64,000 bases of DNA from Chroococcidiopsis sp. CCMEE 29 (GCF_023558375.1 NZ_CP083762.1:460273-524272), one strand, 5' to 3'; shown: positions 16,838 through 29,300, numbered from the stretch's first letter. Notes: generated by a model not told the origin, from the sequence alone. Numbers and translations are program-made.

Positions 16838-16880
16838 CTTACTAGCTGCTCTGAGCTAGTTGAGAAGAGCAGCTAGTAAG
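16838..16880. terminator. Hairpin with operator-like loop
   Basis: CTTACTAGCTGCTCT and AGAGCAGCTAGTAAG form a perfect 15-bp stem around a 13-base loop containing GAGCTAGTTGAG, which resembles the Crp/Fnr box. No T-run follows. It lies 12 bp after the stop codon and 126 bp before the YwiC-like gene, so it may act as terminator, operator or both. Confidence 0.5.
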
Positions 16881-17005
16881 GAAGTCGCGTAAGTCCTAAA
16901 GAATTTACATAGATCACACCATTGTAGATAGATTCAGAGAAGAATCGGCAAAGAGCAATATCCAATAGCTAGTGGAAGACTCAAACGCTTTGAGTAAGGA
17001 AAGTT

Positions 17006-17854
17006 ATGACTCAGTCAACTAGCAAGGCGTTCGCAGAAAAACCCTTATTAGCTAGACGCAACACTAAACCAAATCCGCAAACCTGGTATCGTCCCACATT
17101 TTCTCCAGAACATGGAGTTTATGTGGTGCTGCTGGTTTCTTTTCTCATCGGTGCGGCGGCAGCCCAAACTTGGACGTGGACAACTACATTGGCTTTAGTG
17201 TGTGCTTTTTGTGGCTTTCAAGCCGAACATCCTTTGGTATTACAAATTAAACAGCGTCGCAGTTGGAAGCCACGTTTTTTCATTTGGGGTGGGGTTTATG
17301 CAGTTGCTTCAGGCGCGATCGCACTTTGCCTTTACCTCAAATCTCCGGTGCTACTGTGGATTCATGCAGGTGCGATCGCTGCTTTAGTTGTTGATGCTTT
17401 CTCTGTTCTCCACCGCGAACAAAAATCAATTTTCAACGAGCTAATTACCTTTGCTGCGGTTTGTCTATCTGCACCTTTAGCTTACGCTGCAACAACTGGC
17501 ATAATTTCCATTAGTGTAATGGGATTGTGGGCGCTCAATACCCTCTACTTTTCCAGCACCATTTTCACAGTTAAGCTACGGAAATCAAAAACCAGTTCTT
17601 TAATTCCAGCAGTGATTTATCATGCGATCGCTACTCTGATTGTCGTCGCTCTCTACTGGCTAGGTTGGTTATCTCCAGCCACAGCTTTAGCCTTTGGTTT
17701 GGCACTGCTTAAATTTGGCATCATCGCTCTAAATCAGCAATGGTATCGCACCGCTAAAATTCAATTCGTGGCGATGCTTGAAACCGGAACTGCCTTTGCT
17801 TTTCTGACAATTGTTGCCCTTTCAGTTCTGCCAGCACACTTAATGGCTCTTTAG
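17006..17854 (+). CDS. YwiC-like membrane protein
   Basis: 282 residues with about seven or eight hydrophobic helices. The opening TFSPEHGVYVVLL and the Arg-rich loop after the first helices match the YwiC-like family. In many bacteria such genes neighbour nitrate or NO respiratory genes; here norB follows 160 bp downstream. Molecular role unknown. The product should lie in the cytoplasmic membrane. Confidence 0.7.
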   Translation: MTQSTSKAFAEKPLLARRNTKPNPQTWYRPTFSPEHGVYVVLLVSFLIGAAAAQTWTWTTTLALVCAFCGFQAEHPLVLQIKQRRSWKPRFFIWGGVYAVASGAIALCLYLKSPVLLWIHAGAIAALVVDAFSVLHREQKSIFNELITFAAVCLSAPLAYAATTGIISISVMGLWALNTLYFSSTIFTVKLRKSKTSSLIPAVIYHAIATLIVVALYWLGWLSPATALAFGLALLKFGIIALNQQWYRTAKIQFVAMLETGTAFAFLTIVALSVLPAHLMAL

Positions 17855-18014
17855 GTAAATCAGCATTGTCTCTAATCACCTTCTATGTCAGATAGAGGAA
17901 TATTTATCTAAGCTGAGAACGGAATTATAAATTGGACTAACCACAATTTTGCTGTTAAATCAGCAATAATTCCACGGAAATTAAAGGTTTTCACTAAATT
18001 TCGGAGGGTTGGCT

Positions 18015-20339
18015 ATGGCTAATACCACGTTAATTAATGCCGATATAGCAACGGCTTCTAGAAGGCGATCGCTCAGTCTACCTGCATGGTTGGTACTGAT
18101 CTGCATCATCACTTTTACTGCTTTGCTGGCAGCAGGGGCTGTCATCTGGAAAAATGCCCCGCCTGTGCCAGAGTTTGTACGTTCCTCGCAACAAGAAATC
18201 GTCCTCACGAAGGCAGAAATTCAAGCCGGACAAGAAACTTATCTGGCTCGCGGCGGTCAACACATTGGCAGCGTCTGGGGACACGGAAGCTATCTTGCAC
18301 CCGATTGGTCAGCCGATATTCTCCACCGTTGGGGATTAGCAACAGCTGGCGTTTTGTACGACGGCGATCCTGATTTTTCTCAAGCGGATTTAGAGGCTTT
18401 ACCAGCCCCAGAAAGAGCCAGTTTAGAAGCAAAAGTTAGCGAAAATTTCAAAATCAATCGTTACAATCCACAAACTCACGAATTAATCCTGACTAACGCC
18501 CAAACCCAAGGATTAAAAAAGGTCTTCGCAGACTATCATCAGCTATTAGCTAACGGCTCTCCAATTCACTCAATTCCTCATGGTTGGTTTAAAGACGATA
18601 GCCAAATTCACAACGTTACAGCCTTCTTTGCTTGGACATCTTGGGCAGCAGCGGCGAGTCGACCAAATGCCTCATTTTCTTACACTGCAAACTGGCCTCA
18701 TGACGACCTAATTGGTAATCAAGCACCAGGGCAGTTTATTATCTGGTCGATTGTGTCAGTCATCATTTTAATTGCTGGAACTGGTGTATTTTTGTTTATC
18801 TACCTGACGCAGGAACAAGAGGATGAAGTTCAGCCAGTTCCAGCGCGTCCGGCGGTACGAATTCCCACTCCTAGCCAAAAAGTTACCTCGATATTTTTTG
18901 GCGTAGCAATGGCACTATTTTTAGTGCAAATCCTCATGGGGATGTTCACCGCTCACTATGCAGTTGAAGCGGAAGGTTTTTATGGAATTCCTCTGAATAA
19001 ATTTCTCCCCTATGCTGCTTCCCGAACCTGGCACTTACAATTAGCGATATTCTGGATTGCTACTTGCTGGTTGGCGGCTGGACTTTACTTTGCCCCGCGT
19101 TTCGGGAATCACGAACCCAAATATCAAGCGCTTGGTAATACCGTTCTCCTGATTGCATTGACTGTCGTTGTCGTCGGTTCGATGATTGGCACTTGGGAGG
19201 CAGTGACTGGAGTTTTAGATGTAAAGCAAAGCTTTATGTGGGGACACCAAGGCTATGAGTACATCGAACTAGGACGAATTTGGCAACTGCTACTGATTGG
19301 TGCTATGAGCTTTTGGCTGTGGCTGATGTATCGTGCTTTCAAGCCTGCTTTGCTAAGAGAGAAAAGTCCCACTGGCTTGAGTCACTTTTTCCTCTACAGC
19401 GCGATTACAATTCCCCTGTTTTACTCAGTAGGTTTAGCGTATAGCAATCACACATCTTTGAGCATTGCCGAGTATTGGCGCTGGTGGGTAATTCATCTAT
19501 GGGTTGAAGGCTTCTTCGAGGTATTTGCCACGGTTGTTATTGCTTATTTGTGTAGCGAATTGGGTTTCCTCAAGAAATCCTCTGCTTTGCGTGCGACTTA
19601 CCTCACCACGGTTCTATATTTGGGTAGTGGTGTAATTGGAACGCTGCACCATTTGTATTTTTCCGGTACACCATCGTTTATTGCGGCAGTGGGATCGGTC
19701 TTTTCCGCCTTGGAAGTGGTTCCTTTGACGCTGATTGGTTTTGAGGTATTGAAAACTTTGAAACTATCTCAAGAAGCAGAAGGATTTTACCGTTGGCCGT
19801 TACGCTTCTTTATCGCCACCTGTTTCTGGAATTTAGTAGGTGCAGGAGTCTTCGGCTTTTTAATTAACCCGCCCATTGTTCTGTACTATTCTCAGGGGTT
19901 AAATACGACACCAATTCACGCTCACTCTGCCTTGTTTGGTGTTTATGGCTGTCTGGCATTGGCGCTGATGTTGTTTTCCTTTCGAGAATTTGTCCCAGAT
20001 AAAGCATGGAACGAGAAGTTACTACGCTTTGCTTTCTGGACAATCAATGGTGGTTTAGCCGGGATGCTGGTTTTCGGCTTAATTCCCAATGGCTTCTATC
20101 AGCTGGCTATGTCGATTAATCACGGGACTTGGTTTGCTCGTAGTGCTGAGGTGATTGGTAGTGCCTGGATGCGGTGGACGGTGTGGTTGCGAATTCCTGG
20201 CGATATCCTTTTTGCGATCGGTGCTATAACTATGTTCATGTTTACAATGAGAGCGATTATTGCTATCTTTCGCTTTCCGGTTCAGACAACTCGACCAGAG
20301 TTAAACGCTGCTGTTAGTGCTAGTGAAACCAAATCTTGA
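18015..20339 (+). CDS. norB: Quinol-dependent nitric oxide reductase (qNOR)
   Basis: About 774 residues; the ATG at 18015 is preceded by GGAGGG. An N-terminal membrane anchor and a cytochrome-c-like extracytoplasmic domain without a CxxCH motif (WGHGSYLAPDWSADILHRWG) are fused to a 12-helix haem-copper oxidase core: RTWHLQLAIFWIATCW, GTLHHLYFSG, PIHAHSALFGVYG. It reduces 2 NO to N2O with electrons from the quinol pool. Cyanobacteria such as Synechocystis carry this single-subunit type. Likely controlled by the adjacent Crp/Fnr regulator, though only a partial box is visible upstream. Confidence 0.95.
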   Translation: MANTTLINADIATASRRRSLSLPAWLVLICIITFTALLAAGAVIWKNAPPVPEFVRSSQQEIVLTKAEIQAGQETYLARGGQHIGSVWGHGSYLAPDWSADILHRWGLATAGVLYDGDPDFSQADLEALPAPERASLEAKVSENFKINRYNPQTHELILTNAQTQGLKKVFADYHQLLANGSPIHSIPHGWFKDDSQIHNVTAFFAWTSWAAAASRPNASFSYTANWPHDDLIGNQAPGQFIIWSIVSVIILIAGTGVFLFIYLTQEQEDEVQPVPARPAVRIPTPSQKVTSIFFGVAMALFLVQILMGMFTAHYAVEAEGFYGIPLNKFLPYAASRTWHLQLAIFWIATCWLAAGLYFAPRFGNHEPKYQALGNTVLLIALTVVVVGSMIGTWEAVTGVLDVKQSFMWGHQGYEYIELGRIWQLLLIGAMSFWLWLMYRAFKPALLREKSPTGLSHFFLYSAITIPLFYSVGLAYSNHTSLSIAEYWRWWVIHLWVEGFFEVFATVVIAYLCSELGFLKKSSALRATYLTTVLYLGSGVIGTLHHLYFSGTPSFIAAVGSVFSALEVVPLTLIGFEVLKTLKLSQEAEGFYRWPLRFFIATCFWNLVGAGVFGFLINPPIVLYYSQGLNTTPIHAHSALFGVYGCLALALMLFSFREFVPDKAWNEKLLRFAFWTINGGLAGMLVFGLIPNGFYQLAMSINHGTWFARSAEVIGSAWMRWTVWLRIPGDILFAIGAITMFMFTMRAIIAIFRFPVQTTRPELNAAVSASETKS

Positions 20340-20365
20340 CATTAATTTCTTCTACGTCGGATTTT

Positions 20366-20389
20366 CCAACCTTGGTTAACCGGGGTTGG
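20366..20389. terminator. Hairpin between norB and the convergent regulator
   Basis: CCAACCTTGG, loop TTAA, CCGGGGTTGG: a 10-bp stem with mismatches, 27 bp after norB. Plausible terminator for either convergent gene. Confidence 0.45.
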
Positions 20390-20576
20390 GATTTCTGTAT
20401 GAGGGTTATTTAGCTCTGCTGTGCTGGGGCAATCCGCCTATCACACATCACTTATCCTTGAGAATGCTTATTTGTTGTTACGTGTGGATTTGCTCAAGAT
20501 GTTTTGTTGAAAGATGCCCATTCCGTTCGCTTGCTGGATCGGTTAATATTTGCTGACTCTGTAATCGCGATCGCTC

Positions 20577-21284
20577 TCAAGCATTTAGTTCTAATGTGCC
20601 ACTAGCGATTGCCTCCAATGCTTCCGCATCAAGTATCGTAATTTTGCCACCACGACTGTAAGCTACAACAGATTTAAGGCTTTTGATCAGCCGTACGCAC
20701 TCCTCATAAGTAATGCCAATACTTCTAGCCATTTGATAATAGGAAAGTTTAGCCTTTAAACCCCTACCGGATGCACCTAGCTCGGTTCCGTAATGAGAAG
20801 CAAAATACTGAATTAACCGCGCCAAGCGTACAACCGCCCGTTCCGAAACCAATCCATGCACTGTGTCATGGAGTTGTTGCAGTCTAGAATTGAAAACCAT
20901 TAGCATTCTTAGGGCAATTTCCGGGGTTTGTCTGATCGCTTCTAAGAGAGCATCTCGTTCTACTGAAAGAATTTGAGAATCACACTCAGCAGTCACCATC
21001 GCCGGGGCAATTCCATTACCTAATAAAGCTGGAGCTGCAAAAATTTCCCCAGCCCATAGGTTACGGAGAATGGTTTCCTTGCCCGTTGTTGCTGTTTTGA
21101 CGACTTGCAAAGAACCGCTGAGGAGGGCGTACAGCTTGGCAGGAAGGCGATTGCCTTCCTGCATGACAATTTCCCCTTTGCTATAATGCTGCACTTGGGT
21201 ATAGGGTTGTAAATGCTCTAATTCTGAGGGAGCTAGATCCACAAAAACCAAAATCTGAGAAAGTTGTTCGACTGTTGCCCGCAT
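20577..21284 (-). CDS. Crp/Fnr-family transcription regulator
   Basis: 235 residues. The N-terminal cyclic-nucleotide-like beta-roll has YSKGEIVMQEGNRLPAKLYALLSGSLQVV; a dimerisation helix follows (LRMLMVFNSRLQQLHDTVHGLVSERAVVRLARLI), then a winged helix YYQMARSIGITYEECVRLIKSLKS with E-x2-R in the recognition helix, compatible with a TGA-type half-site. No Fnr-type N-terminal cysteines. The setting resembles NnrR/DNR regulators that sense NO. Candidate ligand of the TGAGCTAGCTCA boxes. Confidence 0.88.
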   Translation of the reverse strand: MRATVEQLSQILVFVDLAPSELEHLQPYTQVQHYSKGEIVMQEGNRLPAKLYALLSGSLQVVKTATTGKETILRNLWAGEIFAAPALLGNGIAPAMVTAECDSQILSVERDALLEAIRQTPEIALRMLMVFNSRLQQLHDTVHGLVSERAVVRLARLIQYFASHYGTELGASGRGLKAKLSYYQMARSIGITYEECVRLIKSLKSVVAYSRGGKITILDAEALEAIASGTLELNA

Positions 21285-21533
21285 TTTTTATTAGTTTCAC
21301 TAGCATCAGGCAGCCAATTGCCTCAAGGGAACGGAGTAAAATTTGGAATTTACCGCCATTCTAAGTCATACCATTTTAGATTTTAGTTGAGAAAACTTTA
21401 CTAGTAAAGAGCCTGAGGCGTTCAACTGTAGCAAGCAGTAAACCAAATGGTATCACAAAATTTAAATTGTACGAGAGCGTAGCTTGTTCACTTGTAAGCA
21501 TATAATGCTGTTTCTCTACACTTCCTTGAACCT
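21285..21533. other. Divergent promoter region of the regulator
   Basis: About 380 bp separate the regulator start from the next gene, including the box at 21534. No gene is visible. A TATAAT-like stretch lies near 21501. Confidence 0.4.
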
Positions 21534-21545
21534 TGAGCTAGCTCA
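21534..21545. promoter_or_regulatory. Crp/Fnr-type palindrome upstream of 152-aa protein
   Basis: Perfect TGAGCTAGCTCA followed by AATTTTTGTCAGATTAG, nearly identical in sequence and spacing to the 14382 site. 118 bp before the presumed start at 21663. Confidence 0.65.
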
Positions 21546-21662
21546 TAGAAGTAACTGAAAATTTTTGTCAGATTAGAAGTGACACAGATGTTTTCCTATC
21601 AAGACTAGGACTAACATTGCTGATTGTCTCGACATCGCTAAACGCTCTAAGAGGTGGCTAGA

Positions 21663-22121
21663 ATGGCACCTAAAACAGAGAACCTCGCCGGAATCTACCT
21701 TGAAGCAACCCCTGCTGAGATATCTGAAGAAACTACGGCAGAGTTTTGTGAGTTCATCATGAGTCAATTTAGAGCACTTCCTTTTGCCGTTCAAGCCTCA
21801 GACTCTATGCGGTATGAAACTGTAGAAGATCTGTTTGCCGACATTGAAAAGGAACACTTATGGGTATCACTTGAAACCTACGGTGCAGACTTCTACCCCA
21901 ATCCATTTTACGGATTCGCATTTCTGGCAGTTCACGACTATGACCACTACTTGACACATTCCGATTTTACTCTCGAAGGTGAAATTAAAGCTTACCGAGC
22001 TATTGCTAGCCGCTCCCCCAGCTTAGAAATTCAGAAGATTCTTTATTCTGAGATCGTCCTCAAGTCTGCTGGATACATCTATCTTGGACATCCACCTGAG
22101 CCTAAACTCGTTTTCGCCTAA
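21663..22121 (+). CDS. Hypothetical protein, possible Crp/Fnr-controlled
   Basis: 152 residues from the ATG at 21663, with AGAGG upstream. Contains MSQFRALPFAVQASDSMRY, VSLETYGADFYPNPFYGFAF and VHDYDHYLTHSDF. Several His/Asp/Tyr residues are concentrated in the middle (HDYDHYLTH), which might bind metal. Family not recognised. A Crp/Fnr-type box precedes it and alternative oxidase follows, so it may be an accessory to that pathway. Confidence 0.65.
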   Translation: MAPKTENLAGIYLEATPAEISEETTAEFCEFIMSQFRALPFAVQASDSMRYETVEDLFADIEKEHLWVSLETYGADFYPNPFYGFAFLAVHDYDHYLTHSDFTLEGEIKAYRAIASRSPSLEIQKILYSEIVLKSAGYIYLGHPPEPKLVFA

Positions 22122-22232
22122 TCAACTGCTCAATGGAATCTGTCAAATGTACATCTCATGGAAATACTTCTTTTTGAGGAGGTAACACCATATTGAAGTT
22201 TTTCTATGAAACAAACTGAGGAGGATAGCAAA

Positions 22233-22973
22233 ATGATCAGATTGCTCGTTAACTTTTTAGAAGCACTGTTGAATACCTTTTATCGCAGTCGCCTCTACCC
22301 GCGATTTTTTGTGCTAGAAACAGTTGCTCGCGTTCCTTACTTTGCCTACACCTCAGTCCTGCACCTATATGAAACAATGGGTTGGTGGCGCAAGGCTGAC
22401 TGGCTAAAAGTTCATTTTGCTGAATCTTGGAACGAATTACATCACCTGCTGATTGCCGAGTCCCTTGGTGGTAGTCGCTACTGGATTGACCGCTTTGTTG
22501 CTCATACAGGAGCCTTCGTTTATTACTGGATTATCGTCTTGGTGTATATTTTTTCACCCCGGTCTGCTTATAACTTCATGCAGCAGGTGGAAGAACACGC
22601 ATACCACACCTATGATGCCTTTCTAAAAGAGCATGGTGAGGAACTCAAAACCTTGCCTGCCCCTGAAATTGCCATCAAATACTACCGTGAAGGCGACCTT
22701 TATATGTTCGATGAATTTCAAACAACTCACCCTCCCCAAGAGCGCCGTCCCATAATTCAAAATCTCTACGATGTATTTGTCGCCATTCGAGATGACGAAC
22801 TAGAACACGTCAAAACGATGATTGCTTGCCAGCAACCTGATTCCCAAGAAACTTTCCAGAGTCCCCACACTGCCAACAGACCACCTCTGCCTGAATCAAT
22901 TAAGGCTGCTATTGATAAGCATACTGCTGACATAGTAAGGGAGGTAGAGAAAGAACCAGTAGAAATATCGTAG
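22233..22973 (+). CDS. Alternative oxidase / plastid-terminal-oxidase-type quinol oxidase
   Basis: 246 residues from the ATG at 22233, which has AGGAGGA just upstream; an earlier ATG at 22206 lacks such a site. The di-iron ligands are visible: VLETVARVPYF, NELHHLLIAE, VEEHAYHTYDAF and RDDELEHVKTM. It oxidises quinol directly with O2. It is resistant to NO, unlike haem-copper oxidases, which makes sense beside NO reductase and globin. Confidence 0.92.
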   Translation: MIRLLVNFLEALLNTFYRSRLYPRFFVLETVARVPYFAYTSVLHLYETMGWWRKADWLKVHFAESWNELHHLLIAESLGGSRYWIDRFVAHTGAFVYYWIIVLVYIFSPRSAYNFMQQVEEHAYHTYDAFLKEHGEELKTLPAPEIAIKYYREGDLYMFDEFQTTHPPQERRPIIQNLYDVFVAIRDDELEHVKTMIACQQPDSQETFQSPHTANRPPLPESIKAAIDKHTADIVREVEKEPVEIS

Positions 22974-23183
22974 TTAAAAGCTTCGGGTAGGGCAGTTCAT
23001 CTGGGGCAGATCTTTTCCACTACTCACTGCCCCAGCAGAACAATTTTTTGAGGGGCAAAAATATTGATATCCAAGCTTATTTAGCCAGACTCACAGTCTT
23101 AGTGTAATTTTATGTACTACTGCTCATTTCACCCCGTAGGTTCGAGAAGCAAAGTCAACTGAATTTAAGACAGGAGAATTATT

Positions 23184-23633
23184 ATGTTAGACATTGATGA
23201 AATGGGAGCAAAAGAAATACAAGACCTTTTACAAAAAGTAGGATATGGACACCTTGGCTGTGCATTTGAAGGACAGCCATACGTTGTGCCGATGCATTAT
23301 TATTTCGAGAACCCGGACATATACATATTTACAACCGAAGGCATGAAGACCAAGTACATTGACGCTAATCCCCAAGTGTGCTTACAGGTCGAAGAAGTTC
23401 ACAATCTGCTGCACTGGCGCAGTGTTATCGTGACTGGTCGAGCCGAGCGCCTTACGGAGCAGCAAGACATAGATCAGGCGATGCAGTTCATCAAAGAGCG
23501 TAATCCAACGCTTTCGCCTGCCCTTAATAGAACGTGGATCGACTCCTGGGGACGTGCGAATGTCATAGCAATCTACCGTATGCATCCCAGCGAGATGAAT
23601 GGACATAAAACTGATGGAGTCAGCAGTCAGTGA
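23184..23633 (+). CDS. PPOX-fold flavin-binding protein
   Basis: 149 residues after AGGAG. GYGHLGCAFEGQPYVVPMHYYFE and GMKTKYIDANPQVCLQVEE followed by WRSVIVTGRAERL are typical of pyridoxamine-5'-phosphate-oxidase-like FMN/F420-binding proteins, including Nim-type nitroreductase relatives. Substrate unknown. It stands 210 bp after alternative oxidase on the same strand. Confidence 0.82.
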   Translation: MLDIDEMGAKEIQDLLQKVGYGHLGCAFEGQPYVVPMHYYFENPDIYIFTTEGMKTKYIDANPQVCLQVEEVHNLLHWRSVIVTGRAERLTEQQDIDQAMQFIKERNPTLSPALNRTWIDSWGRANVIAIYRMHPSEMNGHKTDGVSSQ

Positions 23634-23649
23634 GAATCGAGGCATCTAG

Positions 23650-23793
23650 GCGATCGCAGATAGCCGCAACACAGCCTTTAAGCAGGTAATGGTCGCATTT
23701 GGGGATGGTTGTATTGCTGTGATAGATATTGATCGATACCTAGAGCAGCGCCAGAATATTAAATTTGATTGGGGCGCAGGTAAACAACAATGA
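23650..23793 (+). pseudogene. Thioredoxin-reductase-like C-terminal fragment
   Basis: A frame without its own start reads AFKQVMVAFGDGCIAVIDIDRYL, matching the GDGC-A-x3-D-x-x-RYL end of thioredoxin reductases and related FAD/NAD proteins, then stops at 23793. The remaining protein is absent. Its stop overlaps the ATG of the next broken gene, so an operon once stood here. Confidence 0.55.
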
Positions 23794-23956
23794 CTACTGG
23801 TAATAGCCTTGAATGTCGGTATTTAGGTTGGGGTGACTTTAACAAGTTTCGCCAAATGCCTTTAGGAGACAATGAAGCTTTAATCTATACCACTCCTATT
23901 GGTGATGCCCCTGTTTTGGTACGTGGTTTCATGGATCGCATTCGCTCTGATGAACT
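23790..23956 (+). pseudogene. Gene start truncated by IS630 element
   Basis: ATG at 23790 overlaps the previous fragment's stop (ATGA). About 55 codons (MTTGNSLECRYLGWGDFNKF...) end exactly at the IS630 insertion. Family not recognised. Confidence 0.45.
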
Positions 23957-23957
23957 A

Positions 23958-24910
23958 TAGCCGTCGCCGGAAGGGTTGCGGCATATTGAGAGGGAATAGA
24001 TAATCTCAAATACTCGTATGCCTGCTCCCTACAGTGATGATTTCCGCTCAAAAGTGATGGCAGCCATTGACCGTGGCGAAAAGAAAAGCCATGTCAGCCA
24101 CATGTTTAATATCAGCCGCGACACAATTGACCGATGGTTGAAGCGCCGGGATCAGACTGGAAATGTACAAGCTGTGCAAGGCTATCAACGAGGGCACAGT
24201 CACCGCATCAGCGATTGGGACGAGTTTCGAGCCTTCGCCCAAAAGTACGGCGACAAGACCCAAGCTGAAATGGCGCAACGGTGGCACAAAGAGATGAGTG
24301 AACGCACGATGTCTCGTGCTTTGGCACATATCGGCTGGACTCGAAAAAAAAGAGCTATGGCTACCGAGAACGTGATGAAGCTAAACGCGTCGCGTTCCTA
24401 GCTCAACTGGCAGAGATTCCAGCATCACAACGGGTATATGTAGATGAATCGGGAATGGACGAGCGCGACGACTATGGCTATGGTTGGTGTGAGCGGGGCA
24501 AGCGATTTGAGGCGCTCAAGTCAGGACGCAGAGCCGGGCGAGTCAACATGATTGCTGCCTACTGTGAGCGACAGTTGAGTGCTCCCTTTACGGTGGAAGG
24601 TGCGTGTAATCGAGTGGTGTTTGAAACCTGGCTAGCAACTTGTTTGCTGCCGACGCTTCAGCCTGGACAGGTGGTGATTTTGGATAATGCGACGTTCCAT
24701 CATGGCGGACGTATTGCAGCTTTGGTTGAGTCAGTTGGATGTCGCCTGTTGTATCTCCCTGCTTATTCCCCAGACTTGAACCGAATTGAGAAGTGCTGGG
24801 CTTGGCTTAAAACTCGGATTCGCAAGTGCTTATCTGACTCTGCTTCCCTGCGGCAGGCGATGGAGTCTGTTCTTAAGGTTGCCGCGTCCTAACCTTTATG
24901 GCGACGGCTA
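23958..24910 (+). mobile_element. IS630-family element
   Basis: 953 bp with inverted ends TAGCCGTCGCC / GGCGACGGCTA, flanked by the TA duplication expected for IS630/mariner-type elements (23956-23957 and 24911-24912). It joins a truncated gene on the left to a truncated IS1 on the right, so DNA was also lost here. Confidence 0.88.
24018..24892 (+). CDS. IS630-family transposase, two overlapping frames
   Basis: The first frame (24018-24401) encodes the helix-turn-helix part: PYSDDFRSKVMAAIDRGEKK, ISRDTIDRWLKRRD. The second encodes the DDE domain: VYVDESGMDERDDYGYGWC, VVILDNATFHHGG, LYLPAYSPDLNRIEKCWAWLK. The frames join at an A8 run near 24345, a site where this family often uses programmed frameshifting. 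If no shift occurs, only the DNA-binding domain is made. Confidence 0.88.
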
Positions 24911-24912
24911 TA

Positions 24913-27992
<3,080 letters not shown>

Positions 27993-28149
27993 CCGTTTCC
28001 CTCCTTGTACATAAACGAGCAACTTTTGGCGGCGATCGCTGCATGAGCTTGTCAGGAGACGGCTTCTACATTGCCTTTCCGTGTTCTCAACGCTCTGCGA
28101 GTTGCCTGTTCGATTGGCACATGCAGAAGGCTCTTTACTTGATCGTCGT

Positions 28150-28545
28150 TTATGATGCCACCTGCTCAGTGATCCATTGCACTAGTTGCAACACAACCCC
28201 ATTTGGATCAGTCACTTGAAAGAATCGTTCGCCCCAGGGTTCTGTTTCAATCGGAGTCGTAATTGTGACTCCTTCAGATTGCAAGCGGGTATACTCGCGA
28301 TCGATGTCATCCACAACAAAAACAACGAGCAAACCATCCGCCCGGTGACCGCGTAGATGGGCTGGCTTAAAGCTTTTCAGCCCAGTTTGTAGAAAGATTA
28401 AATTAAATCCTGCATCGGGTCGAGAGAGTGATACAAACCCCTCGGCTGACATCTCTTCCTTGAAGTCAAAATGTTGCTTGATGAATGTAGCTGATGCGGT
28501 GACATCATCAACGTTGAGTGAAATCGCTGAAGCGGTAATTTCCAT
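28150..28545 (-). CDS. VOC-superfamily (glyoxalase/bleomycin-resistance-like) protein
   Basis: 131 residues. TASATFIKQHFDF, VSLSRPDAGFNLIF, VVDDIDREYTRLQSEGVTI and EPWGERFFQVTDPNGVVLQLVQW show the paired beta-alpha-beta-beta-beta modules of VOC proteins. Substrate unknown. A damaged relative lies at 30857-31037. Confidence 0.85.
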   Translation of the reverse strand: MEITASAISLNVDDVTASATFIKQHFDFKEEMSAEGFVSLSRPDAGFNLIFLQTGLKSFKPAHLRGHRADGLLVVFVVDDIDREYTRLQSEGVTITTPIETEPWGERFFQVTDPNGVVLQLVQWITEQVAS

Positions 28546-28551
28546 AGATGA

Positions 28552-28786
28552 CTATTTCTCCATTTCTTCTCGATGTTTCAACTGATAGTGCAGCAACATG
28601 AATCCGTTGCGATAAATCTTGCTGTTCGTCAGGTTCCCCTCAACCTGACGAACAGCACCTGCAAAAAGGGAAATGCCGCAGCCGAGTAGAATCGGATGGA
28701 CTTTCAGAATCATCTCGTTAATCTCTGGAAATAGCACTGTGGCTAAACTGCTGCCCCCGCACAGCCAAATGTCTTTACAGGTTGTT
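28552..28786 (-). pseudogene. RibD/DHFR-like reductase, C-terminal part
   Basis: The frame DIWLCGGSSLATVLFPEINEM, then HPILLGCGISLF, is the C-terminal half of RibD-type dihydrofolate-reductase-family proteins. It has no start and breaks off at 28786. The N-terminal half of what seems the same gene lies at 29350-29554, beyond a GC-rich VOC gene. Confidence 0.75.
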
Positions 28787-28862
28787 GCTCACATGAATGT
28801 ATCCCAACCGACAGTTCGCTTGCCGCAAGGCAAGTGCCCTTCTGCGCCTATCCGGGAAGGCT

Positions 28863-29300
28863 TTACCCGATCTCCTCGGCGAGCCCGATGAGAAGTCCTT
28901 CGGGTCCGCGGATGTAGCAGAGCCGATATGCGTCTTCGTACTGGACTACTTCGCCAACGAGCTGCGCGCCGAGCTTCTGGAGCCTGCCGAGTGTCTCGTC
29001 GATGTCGTCCACAGTGAACATGACGCGTAGGTAGCCGAGCGCGTTCACCGGGGCGTTCCGGTGATCGGCGACTACAGGTGGGGTGAGAAATTGCGAGATC
29101 TCGAGCCGGCTGTGGCCATCGGGGGTGACCATCATCGCGATCTCGACGCGCTGAGGTTCCAGTCCGGTGACGCGCCCGGCCCATTCTCCTTCGATCGTGG
29201 CGCGCCCTTCGAGCTTGAGGCCAAGCTCAGCGAAAAAAGAGATGGTGGCATCAAGGGACTCTACCACGATACCGACGTTGTCCATCCGCTTAAGAGTCAT
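28863..29300 (-). CDS. GC-rich VOC-superfamily protein
   Basis: 145 residues from the ATG at 29300, preceded by GAGAGGAAC. MDNVGIVVESLDATISFFAELGL, EIAMMVTPDGHSRLEISQF, YLRVMFTVDDIDETLGRLQ and YIRGPEGLLIGLAEEIG are typical. Base composition is clearly more GC-rich than the flanks, suggesting transfer. It sits between two halves of a reductase gene, so it probably arrived by insertion there. Confidence 0.85.
   Translation of the reverse strand: MTLKRMDNVGIVVESLDATISFFAELGLKLEGRATIEGEWAGRVTGLEPQRVEIAMMVTPDGHSRLEISQFLTPPVVADHRNAPVNALGYLRVMFTVDDIDETLGRLQKLGAQLVGEVVQYEDAYRLCYIRGPEGLLIGLAEEIG

Noticed and set aside
18086-18432. Several frames overlapping norB
   Set aside because: Other-frame shadows of the clear NO reductase coding sequence.
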